Shown: positions 32,230-40,127 of the stretch, one piece after another
How the letters are laid out: each line of letters starts with the position of its first letter
Position numbering within the stretch: the first letter of the stretch is position 1
Source of the DNA: Oscillospiraceae bacterium
Lineage (GTDB): Bacteria; Bacillota_A; Clostridia; Oscillospirales; Ruminococcaceae
Assembly: GCA_017829075.1 (NCBI GenBank)
Contig: JAGAJA010000086.1
Coordinates: 1-45,897, forward strand
Direction of reading: 5' to 3'
DNA: 45,897 bases
The notes under the pieces: generated by a model
Database searches by the model: none
The model's input: the letters and a program-made list of their open reading frames with translations, nothing else
What the model was told of the DNA's origin: nothing
Translations under genes and position numbers: made by a program

Positions 32230-32814
32230 ATGGCAGATAACGAAGTACTTATCGAAACCTCGGCAAGACACGTCCATGTTACTCAGGAAACTCTGGAGAT
32301 CCTGTTCGGCAAGGGCGCAGAGCTTACAAAGAAAAAGGATCTTTCCCAGCCCGGACAGTTCGCGAGCGAGCAGCGCGTAACAGTAGTAGGCCCCAAGAAG
32401 GAGCTTGCGAATGTCAGCATTTTAGGCCCGGTTCGTCCTGCTGATCAGGTAGAGCTTTCCGCTACCGACGCACGTTCCATCGGTCTTGGAATTGATATCC
32501 GCGAGAGCGGCGATATTTCCGGAACTCCCGGCTGCACACTGAGAGGCCCGGCAGGAGAGGTAACAATCAAGGAGGGCGTCATTGTTGCAAAGCGCCACAT
32601 TCACCTCACTCCTGAAACCGCTGAAAAGCTTGGCGTAAAGAACAAGGACGTTGTGTGGGTAAAAACCAACACCAACGGCAGAAACGCGATCCTCGGCGAT
32701 GTAGTTATCAGAGTCAGCCCGAGCTTCGCTGACGCTATGCACATTGATACTGATGAGTCCAATGCGATCAGCGCTGTTCCCGGTCTGATGGGAACGATCA
32801 TCAAGGAACTCTGA
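32230..32814 (+). CDS. pduL: Phosphate propanoyltransferase PduL
   Basis: A 194-aa phosphotransacylase that interconverts acyl-CoA (acetyl- or propionyl-) and acyl phosphate, supplying acyl phosphate for ATP formation. Both PduL metal-site regions are present: ETSARHVHVTQETLEILFG at the start and VAKRHIHLTPETAEKLGVKN in the second half, each with the zinc-binding His residues. It has no N-terminal microcompartment-targeting helix (it starts directly with MADNEVLIETSARH), and no shell genes are near, so it probably acts as the cytosolic acetate-forming enzyme. GGAGGACATAAA precedes the ATG. Monocistronic. Confidence 0.95.
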   Translation: MADNEVLIETSARHVHVTQETLEILFGKGAELTKKKDLSQPGQFASEQRVTVVGPKKELANVSILGPVRPADQVELSATDARSIGLGIDIRESGDISGTPGCTLRGPAGEVTIKEGVIVAKRHIHLTPETAEKLGVKNKDVVWVKTNTNGRNAILGDVVIRVSPSFADAMHIDTDESNAISAVPGLMGTIIKEL

Positions 32815-32826
32815 AATTAAGACAAT

Positions 32827-32866
32827 AATCCCCCGCCCCGGAGCTTATGCCGAGGCAGGGGATTTT
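32827..32866 (+). terminator. pduL: Terminator of pduL
   Basis: AATCCCCCGCC pairs with GGC-GGGGATT, ending in TTTT. Confidence 0.85.
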
Positions 32867-32944
32867 GTTCTATAACAGGAAGTGTTAGGGAGTGATTAGG
32901 CGACTTAAATCGGCAGAAACAGCTATTCTGCGAACAATTCTCCG

Positions 32945-32973
32945 TTGACAGGCTGAAAATAATTTGATATAAT
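32945..32973 (+). promoter_or_regulatory. Strong promoter of the LOTUS/DUF3825 operon
   Basis: Perfect TTGACA (32945-32950) and TATAAT (32968-32973) with 17-bp spacing. Confidence 0.92.
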
Positions 32974-32979
32974 ATTCTG

Positions 32980-33119
32980 TAAGGACGCTTGTTGGGTACA
33001 GCGTGCTATGGTTACAAGTCACACTCAGTGAAATATGTCCCGGATCATCTATGCGGCATGAGTACACTATCTGAGTGGACGAGTGAAATATTAAGGATCA
33101 ATAAAAAAATGGGAAAGGA
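32980..33119 (+). other. Long structured leader RNA
   Basis: About 140 nt separate the promoter from the first start codon. ACGCT/AGCGT (about 32982-33003) makes a small stem. CACTCAG (33022-33028) pairs perfectly with CTGAGTG (33071-33077), enclosing a 42-nt loop. The sequence AGTGAAATAT followed by GGATCA occurs twice, near 33027-33046 and 33082-33100, the second copy just before the ribosome site AAAGGAGG. I know no riboswitch class that matches. Confidence 0.5.
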
Positions 33120-33125
33120 GGAAAA

Positions 33126-34199
33126 ATGGCTGTTCCTACCAAAGAACAATTGACCGAAATGGAAGCGTCAGAAGCTGCTCAGGAGGTCAGCGAGGAGCTG
33201 TCGGCTGTCCAGTTTCAGGAGCGATTAGCCGCCGAACAGGAGAAGACCGCCGTTCCGGAGGAATCTCAGAAGTTTTCCGGCGAAGCGCCGCAGGAGGATA
33301 TTATTGAGCAGGCGGCGCGGGAGCAGGAGGAGATGACACGCCGGGACAGAGAAATTCTGGCGGCGCTGGACGAGGTGCTGCAAAAAAACAGCGTTCGCAG
33401 CAGAGAGCCGCTGAGAAGAACTCGTCGCCCGGTGAACTGGGGCAGGATCGCGGTGGGTACCGTCCGTAAGGGCGCGGGATTTCTGTCGCTTGCGCTGACG
33501 CTTATCTTTATGGGCGTGGTGCTTGTCTGCGTGATGATCTCAGCCGAGCCGGACTATCTGCTTATCGCAAAGCTTTCGCCAATCGCGGCGGTGCTTGTCG
33601 GCGCGGAAATGCTGCTGAGCTGGTTCGTTTCTGGGAGAAAGCTGCGGATAAATATTCCGTGCGTATGTATTACCGCGGCAATAGTGGCGGGCTGCTGCAT
33701 TATGTCGGCTGCGCTTAACAAAAGCGATATCTCCGGCAGAGAGGAGTACAACGACCGCGTTGTCGCCGCGGAGATCTATGACGCAAGCTATAAGGAACTG
33801 CGGCATTCAGCGGATATCATGTCGCTTACGGTCACAGCAGACCTCAATCCGGACAGCAGGACAAAGAGCATTGAAACGCTTTCTGCCGGGGACATTATTG
33901 AGATAACCGCCGTGCTTGACGGAAACTATTCAGACCCCAGAGAATTTGCAGCAGAATGCAGAAGCGTCATGGACGTGTACAAGGAGCTTGGAATTCCGGT
34001 AATGAACTATCGTTTCAGCGCAGAAACCCGGCTCTCAAGCTTTAAGCTTGACGTTCAGGGAATGTTTCAGCAGGATCTCACCGTTGAGGAGCTTGCCGGA
34101 CTTGTCCGCTATATTTATGTTGAGGATTATGATTATATTCAGGATCTTGAGGATATCGCCGAGGAAGAAACGGAAACCTCAACATCGGAAAACACCTAA
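33126..34199 (+). CDS. Membrane protein of unknown function, first gene of the operon
   Basis: A 357-aa protein with no family I recognise. Residues 1-95 are hydrophilic and Glu/Gln-rich with predicted helices (EEMTRRDREILAALDEVLQK); an Arg-rich stretch follows (REPLRRTRRPVN). Three hydrophobic helices occupy about 120-215 (GFLSLALTLIFMGVVLVCVM, AKLSPIAAVLVGAEMLLSWF, CVCITAAIVAGCCIMSAAL). The last 140 residues are soluble, with mixed alpha/beta pattern (SVMDVYKELGIPVMNYRFSA) and an acidic end. By the positive-inside rule the N-terminus is cytoplasmic and the C-terminal domain external. AAAGGAGG lies 8 bp before the ATG. The DUF3825 gene starts 34 bp later. Confidence 0.7.
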   Translation: MAVPTKEQLTEMEASEAAQEVSEELSAVQFQERLAAEQEKTAVPEESQKFSGEAPQEDIIEQAAREQEEMTRRDREILAALDEVLQKNSVRSREPLRRTRRPVNWGRIAVGTVRKGAGFLSLALTLIFMGVVLVCVMISAEPDYLLIAKLSPIAAVLVGAEMLLSWFVSGRKLRINIPCVCITAAIVAGCCIMSAALNKSDISGREEYNDRVVAAEIYDASYKELRHSADIMSLTVTADLNPDSRTKSIETLSAGDIIEITAVLDGNYSDPREFAAECRSVMDVYKELGIPVMNYRFSAETRLSSFKLDVQGMFQQDLTVEELAGLVRYIYVEDYDYIQDLEDIAEEETETSTSENT

Positions 34200-34233
34200 T
34201 TAGTATCAGTAAAATTACTGGAAAGGATTTAAT

Positions 34234-36507
34234 GTGTTAAGCAAAAATTTGATCGAAGAACTGGGAAGCTGCATTTCAAAGCAGTTCCCTGATGAGGGAG
34301 TTTATCGTATTTCAAGGGTGGAGGAGTGGCTTTCCACCAATGGTTACACTATGGAGAAGCTTGGATTTTCTGATTTTCACGAGCTTATACGGGAGGCGCC
34401 GGAGCTGTTTGGTACGCCGAAATACAACGAGGATTCATATGTCATAGTCAGACACTATTACGGAGCTTCGGAGCAGTGCGGACACCCTGCGGACAGCTTT
34501 TTCGGCAGCAAGTCTATCATACTTAATGACGACATTATTGAAATGTCGCAGCAGTCGCTTTACGCTTTGACAAAGGTCATGGGCTGCGGTCTGACTGTTC
34601 AGGAAATGAAGCAGGAGATCTATGACAGCTTTGCACGTGCAAAGGAGGAGGGGAAGCTTGACTTCCTCGGTGACAGATATGTATTTAAGATTGGATATTG
34701 CGCAGACGGATTTCAGGTAAATGGAATAATCACGAAAAATATCAGTCCGAGAGGAAAAAGCCTGTACTTTTCCTTTGAGAAAACAAGCATCTCCGGAAGC
34801 GTTCCTGTTGAGCACAGCCGCCCTGCAATGTCGCCTGTAACGGTCAGCCGCGAGGACAAGGAGGAGATCTACCGGCTGCTTTCTGCGAATTTCCCCTTTG
34901 ATGTTCCTCAGCACATGGCGGCGGTGAGCAAGCTGCTGTCGGACAACCATATCGACAGGGCAAAATACGGCTTCTACAAGATGAAGGAGCTGCTTGCGCA
35001 TATTGAGTACCTTGACCTTGAGGACGTGGTTCTTGGCGGTGTTCCGCAGATCATGGTGACTCTCAGAAGATCGCCGGACTATCAGCAGGGATACAATTAC
35101 AGCCGCCCCGCTGCGGGGTATTACAGACCAGCTGCAGTTCGCAGTGATCTCCGGGAGGAGCGCGAGCCGAAGCAGTACAGAGAGTTTCGCGTGGTGGAAC
35201 CTGCTCAGCCAGCGGTTGATCTGTCTGATATTCCGTCAGGGGAACTTGAGGACTTCTGCAATCTTCCGCCGAAGCCGCTTATGATATTAATTCAGTTTCT
35301 TGAGAAATCCGGTATCCGCAGGGATACGGCAGAGCTTCGCACAGAGCTTTCCGAGGATTTCAGCCGGGCGAAAAGCGAGCAGAAGATCCGCTTATACGAT
35401 GGAAAGATAATTTTCCCCTGCCGCTACCGCCGTTCTGACGGAAATCCGGTAGAATTGACGCTGAAGCCTTCTACCTATGACGGAAAGCCGTGGTTCCTGA
35501 ATTTCGTGGATACCGTCAGCCGCGACCCGTCACAGCGCAGCATAGAGCCGGGGCGCAGATTGGAGAATTTCGCGTTTCTGGGAAGCTGGAGCGCATTCCT
35601 GTCCGAGCTTGCGGATAAGGCGATACACGAAAACTGGGATTTTGCCGGATCTACCCATAAGGATTATCACATATTGATCCAGTACATCAAGTACACGTTC
35701 TACCGTCTGGTACGGGAGGATAAGGTGTGCATTTCCGGCGACAGACAGTTTGCCTGCTTCAATACCGGACTTGTGGATAAGCATTATGATGATATTTACG
35801 CGTGCTTCCAGCCGAACGATCCGAACAGCGAAACAGAGTGGAAATTCGCGGGATTCTGCACGGCTGCTTCCAGAACTCTCGGAAAGCAGGTCGTGAATTA
35901 TTTCAGCCCGCTGCCGCAGCCGCCGATGTATTTTGAGCGCGGTGAGCAGCTTTTCTTTGACACAACCCGTCAGCTTCTCACTGATTTCGACCATATCATA
36001 ATTGACAATATCAGCCGCCTGCCGCTCCAGTTCCTGAACGACCAGTTCAACGACTGCCCGGAGGCGCGCAATATCGCCGAGGAACTGCGCACTACCGAGG
36101 ACTTTTCTAGAAAGCGTGAGCTATATGAGCGTCTAAGGGAGATCGTATCCGACAACAGTCGTCTGTTCATTAGGATTCAGAACCGCCTGAAAGACGCGAT
36201 AGAGCTTGCAAAGAAGCGGGTAAGCAGGGATTATAAGACAGCGATCCCGTCCTACTATCCCAAGCGCAATTCAATGTCGCTGATCCTGCCGCTGTGTCTG
36301 GTGGACGAGGAAGTACCGGACGTGGCACTGGTGGTGGAGCAGACTCATTCCGGCAATTACCAGGGTCAGACTATCCTTACTCTGGCTCAGGCATACGTTG
36401 ACGCGCGTCTGCTGTGCAGGCTTAATAGCGAGTGGCTTACCACCAACATCGGTGCTGCCGAGGAATCCGAGGACAGCGAGGAGATCGCTCAGGACGGCGT
36501 GGATTAA
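34234..36507 (+). CDS. LOTUS/OST-HTH-like and DUF3825 protein
   Basis: A 757-aa cytoplasmic protein starting at GTG (AAAGGA upstream; the ATG two bases earlier runs into a stop). Residues 1-75 and about 207-280 both resemble OST-HTH/LOTUS RNA-binding winged helices (ISRVEEWLSTNGYTMEKLGF, then AAVSKLLSDNHIDRAKYGFY). A third similar segment may lie near 345-380. The C-terminal 300 residues (about 445-735) match DUF3825: FAFLGSWSAFLSELADKAIH, CFNTGLVDKHYDDIYACFQP, and LPLCLVDEEVPDVALVVEQT. Related LOTUS-DUF3825 combinations have been noted in bacteria and predicted to bind RNA; activity is unknown. The neighbours suggest a signalling-linked unit. The assignment of DUF3825 is strong, that of LOTUS moderate. 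Confidence 0.78.
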   Translation: MLSKNLIEELGSCISKQFPDEGVYRISRVEEWLSTNGYTMEKLGFSDFHELIREAPELFGTPKYNEDSYVIVRHYYGASEQCGHPADSFFGSKSIILNDDIIEMSQQSLYALTKVMGCGLTVQEMKQEIYDSFARAKEEGKLDFLGDRYVFKIGYCADGFQVNGIITKNISPRGKSLYFSFEKTSISGSVPVEHSRPAMSPVTVSREDKEEIYRLLSANFPFDVPQHMAAVSKLLSDNHIDRAKYGFYKMKELLAHIEYLDLEDVVLGGVPQIMVTLRRSPDYQQGYNYSRPAAGYYRPAAVRSDLREEREPKQYREFRVVEPAQPAVDLSDIPSGELEDFCNLPPKPLMILIQFLEKSGIRRDTAELRTELSEDFSRAKSEQKIRLYDGKIIFPCRYRRSDGNPVELTLKPSTYDGKPWFLNFVDTVSRDPSQRSIEPGRRLENFAFLGSWSAFLSELADKAIHENWDFAGSTHKDYHILIQYIKYTFYRLVREDKVCISGDRQFACFNTGLVDKHYDDIYACFQPNDPNSETEWKFAGFCTAASRTLGKQVVNYFSPLPQPPMYFERGEQLFFDTTRQLLTDFDHIIIDNISRLPLQFLNDQFNDCPEARNIAEELRTTEDFSRKRELYERLREIVSDNSRLFIRIQNRLKDAIELAKKRVSRDYKTAIPSYYPKRNSMSLILPLCLVDEEVPDVALVVEQTHSGNYQGQTILTLAQAYVDARLLCRLNSEWLTTNIGAAEESEDSEEIAQDGVD

Positions 36508-36520
36508 AGGGTGTCGCGCA

Positions 36521-36871
36521 ATGGTTGACTATGAAAGAATGTTGGCTCTCGGATTAGATCCGGAGGATGCAAAGAGGCGCTATGGAACTAACACCGGGTT
36601 GTATGCGACCTGTATGAACATATATTTTAAAACAAACGCTTTTGCAAAGCTGGAGCAGCTCTGCCGCGAGAAAAAGTGGGACGAAGCGTTTGACTGCGTT
36701 CATACGATGAAAGGCTCTGCCGGTAACATGTCGTTTATGTCGCTATATAATATTTACAGCGAGATGACGGAGGATTTTCGCAGTGGAGAGCCGGAAAAGG
36801 CAGTCCAGTTGCTTGAAAAAGCCAGAGAACTGGAAAACGCATTTCGCGAAGCCGTAGGGTACAAGGAATAG
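36521..36871 (+). CDS. Histidine phosphotransfer (HPt) domain protein
   Basis: A 116-aa all-helical protein with the HPt phospho-acceptor motif VHTMKGSAGNMSFMSLYNIY (His near residue 60). HPt proteins relay phosphate between histidine kinases and response regulators. It has no other domain and no kinase or regulator gene is adjacent, so it is an orphan relay or a helical bundle that has lost signalling. The ATG at 36521 has AAGGGTG upstream; the longer overlapping frame in 36398 is not used. Last gene of the operon, 14 bp after the DUF3825 gene. Confidence 0.85.
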   Translation: MVDYERMLALGLDPEDAKRRYGTNTGLYATCMNIYFKTNAFAKLEQLCREKKWDEAFDCVHTMKGSAGNMSFMSLYNIYSEMTEDFRSGEPEKAVQLLEKARELENAFREAVGYKE

Positions 36872-36910
36872 GTGATTTGGGGCGTTGTAATATGCAGCGC
36901 CCCATTTTCA

Positions 36911-37452
36911 AATTGGAATTTGTCGGGCGGGTTTCCGTTTGTAGCTCCGCGCGAAGTGCAATTGTTTTTCGCTTCCTTTTGGCTTCCAAAAGGAAGCGGG
37001 GTGTGGGGCAGCGCCCCACCACTCGCGTGACAGCGCATAAACGCGTCAGAAGCGCTAAAGGGGTTACAGGGGGAAAACAAGAGTTTTCCCCCTGTCTGTG
37101 GCTGACTGCGGCAGCCACAGACAACTACATCACCGCGCGTTTTCGGTGGGCTTGCCACCCTTCTTTACTGATTATATTTAAACTCCAAAATTACAGCTAG
37201 GCAAAATTTATTGAGTTTGTCAATGCCTGCTCCGCAGGCATTGATCGGGGGAAAACTCTTGTTTTCCCCCGCGCCCCTTTAGCGCCTTTTACGCGTTTAG
37301 CGGCGCTCCGCGCCGAGTAGCGCGCTAACGCGCGAGTGGTGGGGGTTTTACCCACACCCCACTTCCTTTTGTACCAAAAGGAAGCGAAAAGCATTTTCCG
37401 CGCTTCGCGCGGAAGTCGCCGGCGGGCGTACCTGCCCGGCAAATTCCAATTT
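36911..37452. repeat. Hairpin-array repeat family C, copy 2 (inverted, larger core)
   Basis: A 542-bp non-coding element whose outer arms are those of 3031-3405 in reverse orientation: the left arm (36911-37065) matches the right arm of copy 1 and the right arm (37256-37452) matches its left arm. The 190-bp core is different and holds further perfect palindromes: GGGGGAAAACaagaGTTTTCCCCC, GTCTGTGGCT/AGCCACAGAC, TGCCTGCtccGCAGGCA, and GGGGGAAAACtcttGTTTTCCCCC. Bases 37453-37565 carry nothing else. Present between the HPt gene and pgk. Confidence 0.85.
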
Positions 37453-37565
37453 ACCAAAATAAAGTCTTGGCAGCAAAAAACTCCCCATTTCTCCCACCAA
37501 AAAAATATTGCGCGGCACGGAGTGAATTTATATACAAATTTATCTTAAAATATATAAAAAAGGAC

Positions 37566-37594
37566 TTGCAAAATTTACTGAAATATAGTAAAAT
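37566..37594 (+). promoter_or_regulatory. pgk: Promoter of pgk
   Basis: TTGCAA (37566-37571), 17 bp, TAAAAT (37589-37594), in an AT-rich segment. Confidence 0.75.
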
Positions 37595-37658
37595 ATATTT
37601 TGTAGGTACTCTGTACCATAGTATGTTCAATATTTCATTATGAAAGGAAATAATAACA

Positions 37659-38876
37659 ATGAGCAAACTGAACAAGAAGAATGTAGAAGATCTGAATGTC
37701 AAGGGCAAGAAGGTTCTTGTCCGCGTTGATTTCAACGTTCCTATGAAGGACGGCAAGATCACAAACGACAACAGAATTACCGCAGCTCTCCCCACCATCA
37801 ACAAGCTGGTCGAGAACGGTGCAAAGGTTATCCTCTGCTCTCACCTCGGCAAGCCGAAGAACGGCCCTGAGGCTAAGTTCTCCCTCAAGCCTGCTGCTGA
37901 CAGACTGGCTGAGCTGGTAAATACAAAGGTCGTATTCGCAGACGACGATACTGTTGTAGGCGAGAACGCAAAGAAGGCTGTTGCTGAGATGAAGGACGGC
38001 GAGATCGTTGTTCTCCAGAACACTCGTTTCAGAGGCGCAGAAGAAACCAAGAACGGCGAGGATTTCAGCAAGGAGCTTGCTTCCCTCACTGACGGCATCT
38101 TCGTAATGGATGCTTTCGGTTCTTCCCACAGAGCTCACGCTTCCACCGTAGGCGTTACAAAGTTCGTTAAGGAAACCGCAGTAGGCTACCTGATGAACAA
38201 GGAGATCGAGTTCCTCGGCAACGCTGTTGAGAACCCTGTTCGCCCGTTCGTAGCTATCCTCGGCGGTGCAAAGGTTGCAGACAAGCTGAACGTTATCTCC
38301 AACCTGCTTGAAAAGTGCGATACTCTGATCATCGGCGGCGGTATGGCTTACACCTTCCTCAAGGCTAAGGGCTATGAGGTTGGTACTTCTCTCGTTGACG
38401 ATGAGAAGATCGACTACTGCAAGGAAATGATCGAAAAGGCTGAGAAGCTCGGCAAGAAGCTGCTCCTGCCGGTTGATACAACTATCGCAAAGGCATTCCC
38501 CGACCCGATCGACGCTGATATCGAGGTTTCCGTTGTTGACTCTGACAAGATCCCGGCTGATATGATGGGTCTTGATATCGGTCCGAAGACCATGGAACTG
38601 TTCGCAGAGGCTGCAAAGTCCGCTAAGACAGTTGTATGGAACGGCCCGATGGGCGTATTTGAGAACCCCACCCTCAAGAAGGGTACTGTTGCAGTGTGCG
38701 AGGCTCTTGCGGCTGCTGACGCTACCACTATCATCGGCGGCGGCGATTCCGCTACTGCGGCTATCAATCTCGGCTACGCTGACAAGATGAGCCACATCTC
38801 CACCGGCGGCGGCGCTTCCCTCGAATACCTCGAAGGCAAGGGCCTGCCCGGCATTGACGCTATTCAGGATAAGTAA
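37659..38876 (+). CDS. pgk: Phosphoglycerate kinase
   Basis: A 405-aa cytosolic glycolytic enzyme that makes ATP from 1,3-bisphosphoglycerate. Signature [16 protein letters not shown] at residues about 17-32, substrate-binding region [13 protein letters not shown], hinge [14 protein letters not shown] and nucleotide loop [15 protein letters not shown]. Length is normal. AAAGGAAATAATAACA precedes the ATG. The codons are strongly biased, as in highly expressed genes. First of the glycolysis cluster pgk-tpiA-gpmI; a terminator follows directly. Confidence 0.98.
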   Translation: MSKLNKKNVEDLNVKGKKVLVRVDFNVPMKDGKITNDNRITAALPTINKLVENGAKVILCSHLGKPKNGPEAKFSLKPAADRLAELVNTKVVFADDDTVVGENAKKAVAEMKDGEIVVLQNTRFRGAEETKNGEDFSKELASLTDGIFVMDAFGSSHRAHASTVGVTKFVKETAVGYLMNKEIEFLGNAVENPVRPFVAILGGAKVADKLNVISNLLEKCDTLIIGGGMAYTFLKAKGYEVGTSLVDDEKIDYCKEMIEKAEKLGKKLLLPVDTTIAKAFPDPIDADIEVSVVDSDKIPADMMGLDIGPKTMELFAEAAKSAKTVVWNGPMGVFENPTLKKGTVAVCEALAAADATTIIGGGDSATAAINLGYADKMSHISTGGGASLEYLEGKGLPGIDAIQDK

Positions 38877-38886
38877 TCATTAACAG

Positions 38887-38918
38887 CAGGAGGACAGGTG
38901 ATCCTGTTCTCCTGTTTT
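38887..38918 (+). terminator. pgk: Terminator after pgk
   Basis: CAGGAGgACAGG/CCTGTtCTCCTG hairpin followed by TTTT. Genes downstream would need read-through or their own promoter; none is obvious in 38919-38956. Confidence 0.8.
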
Positions 38919-38956
38919 CTTCTGAGAAGAATTTCCCCGCATCACGGAGAGAGAAT

Positions 38957-40075
38957 ATGAGCGACGGAATAAAGCTTCACGGCGAAACAATTACCGGTAT
39001 TGAGGAATGTACCTCCTGTGGCGCGTCGGTCTGCTCCAGCAGGATCAACGCGGATTTCACCGAATGTGATATGCAGGGGAGTAAGTTTCACCGTGTAAAT
39101 CTGTCCGTCACATCATATGAATGCTCTGACCTGAGCGGCGCGGGATTTTCTAAGAACAATCTATCCGGTGCCCGCTTTGAGAACTGCGACCTGTCCGGAG
39201 CGGATATCACGGGCTGTAAGCTGGACGGCGCGAAAATTGACGGTATCAGCATGACAGAGCTGATTGAATACTATAAAACAAACCATAAGGAGAATAACAT
39301 CATGAAGAAGAATGTAAGAAAGGCAATTATTGCCGGAAACTGGAAGATGAACAAGACCCGCCCTGAGGCAAAGGCTCTTCTTGAAGAACTGAAGCCGATG
39401 GTAGCTGATGTAAAGGACGTTGAGATCGTTGCCTGCGTACCTTTCACCAACCTTGAAACTGCACTTGCTGCAACAGCAGGAACAAACATCAAGATCGGCG
39501 CAGAAAACTGCCACTTTGAGAAGAGCGGCGCGTTCACCGGCGAGATCTCCGCTGATATGCTGGCTGAAATGGGCGTTGAGTATGTAGTTCTCGGTCACTC
39601 CGAGCGCCGTCAGTACTTCGCTGAAACCGACGAGACCGTAAACAAGAGAACAAAGGCTGCTCTCGCAGCAGGTCTTAAGCCGATCGTATGCGTAGGCGAG
39701 CTTCTCTGGGAGCGCGAGTGCAACATCACTGAGGAAGTTATCGCGCGTCAGATCAAGCTTGATTTCTTCAACGTATCCGCTGAGGAGCTGAAGAAGTGCG
39801 TTATCGCTTACGAGCCGGTATGGGCTATCGGAACAGGCAAGACCGCTACCGCTGATCAGGCTGAGGAGGTTTGCGCATTTATCCGTGCTACTCTTGCTAA
39901 GCTGTACGGCGCAGATGTTGCTGAAACTATCACAATCCAGTACGGTGGCTCTATGAACGCAAAGAACGCTGCTGAACTTCTCTCCAAGACCAACGTTGAC
40001 GGCGGTCTTATCGGCGGCGCTTCTCTTAAGGCTGCTGATTTCACAACTATCATTACTGCGGCTGTAAACGGCTGA
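38957..40075 (+). CDS. Pentapeptide-repeat frame fused in frame to TpiA
   Basis: An uninterrupted 372-codon frame starting at ATG 38957 after GGAGAGAG. Residues 1-115 are a small pentapeptide-repeat protein: A(D/N)LSG-like repeats such as DLSGAGFSKNNLSGARFENC and DLSGADITGCKLDGAKIDGI, preceded by a CTSCGASVCSS stretch. It ends in MTELIEYYKTNHKENNI, which is the typical C-terminal helix of such short proteins. No stop codon follows; residue 116 is the TpiA start. Two products are possible: the whole fusion, and TpiA alone from the internal ATG at 39302. Alternatively the upstream frame is a degrading gene that lost its stop. Confidence 0.7.
   Translation: MSDGIKLHGETITGIEECTSCGASVCSSRINADFTECDMQGSKFHRVNLSVTSYECSDLSGAGFSKNNLSGARFENCDLSGADITGCKLDGAKIDGISMTELIEYYKTNHKENNIMKKNVRKAIIAGNWKMNKTRPEAKALLEELKPMVADVKDVEIVACVPFTNLETALAATAGTNIKIGAENCHFEKSGAFTGEISADMLAEMGVEYVVLGHSERRQYFAETDETVNKRTKAALAAGLKPIVCVGELLWERECNITEEVIARQIKLDFFNVSAEELKKCVIAYEPVWAIGTGKTATADQAEEVCAFIRATLAKLYGADVAETITIQYGGSMNAKNAAELLSKTNVDGGLIGGASLKAADFTTIITAAVNG
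39302..40075 (+). CDS. tpiA: Triosephosphate isomerase
   Basis: A 257-aa glycolytic enzyme interconverting dihydroxyacetone phosphate and glyceraldehyde 3-phosphate. Catalytic Lys in AGNWKMNKT, His in LGHSERR and Glu in AYEPVWAIGTGKTA, plus the phosphate loop YGGSMNAKN are intact. Length is normal. AAGGAG lies 11 bp before the ATG at 39302, so this start is used even though the frame is open upstream (see 38957-40075). The stop codon lies inside a 7-bp palindrome formed with a repeat remnant; gpmI follows 52 bp later. Confidence 0.97.
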   Translation: MKKNVRKAIIAGNWKMNKTRPEAKALLEELKPMVADVKDVEIVACVPFTNLETALAATAGTNIKIGAENCHFEKSGAFTGEISADMLAEMGVEYVVLGHSERRQYFAETDETVNKRTKAALAAGLKPIVCVGELLWERECNITEEVIARQIKLDFFNVSAEELKKCVIAYEPVWAIGTGKTATADQAEEVCAFIRATLAKLYGADVAETITIQYGGSMNAKNAAELLSKTNVDGGLIGGASLKAADFTTIITAAVNG

Positions 40076-40095
40076 TTGATTTAATCAGCGTTTCC
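40071..40095. repeat. Right-end remnant of MITE family A
   Basis: GATTTAATCAGCGTTTCC (40078-40095) is identical to the right end of the full copies, and CTAG follows, fitting the 4-bp target pattern. GCTGATT (40071-40077)/AATCAGC (40083-40089) forms a hairpin that includes the tpiA stop codon. Confidence 0.7.
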
Positions 40096-40127
40096 CTAGG
40101 AAAATACAAATCAAGGAGATACAGAAT

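Noticed and set aside
32230..32814. Bacterial microcompartment locus
   Set aside because: PduL lacks a targeting helix and no shell protein gene is near.
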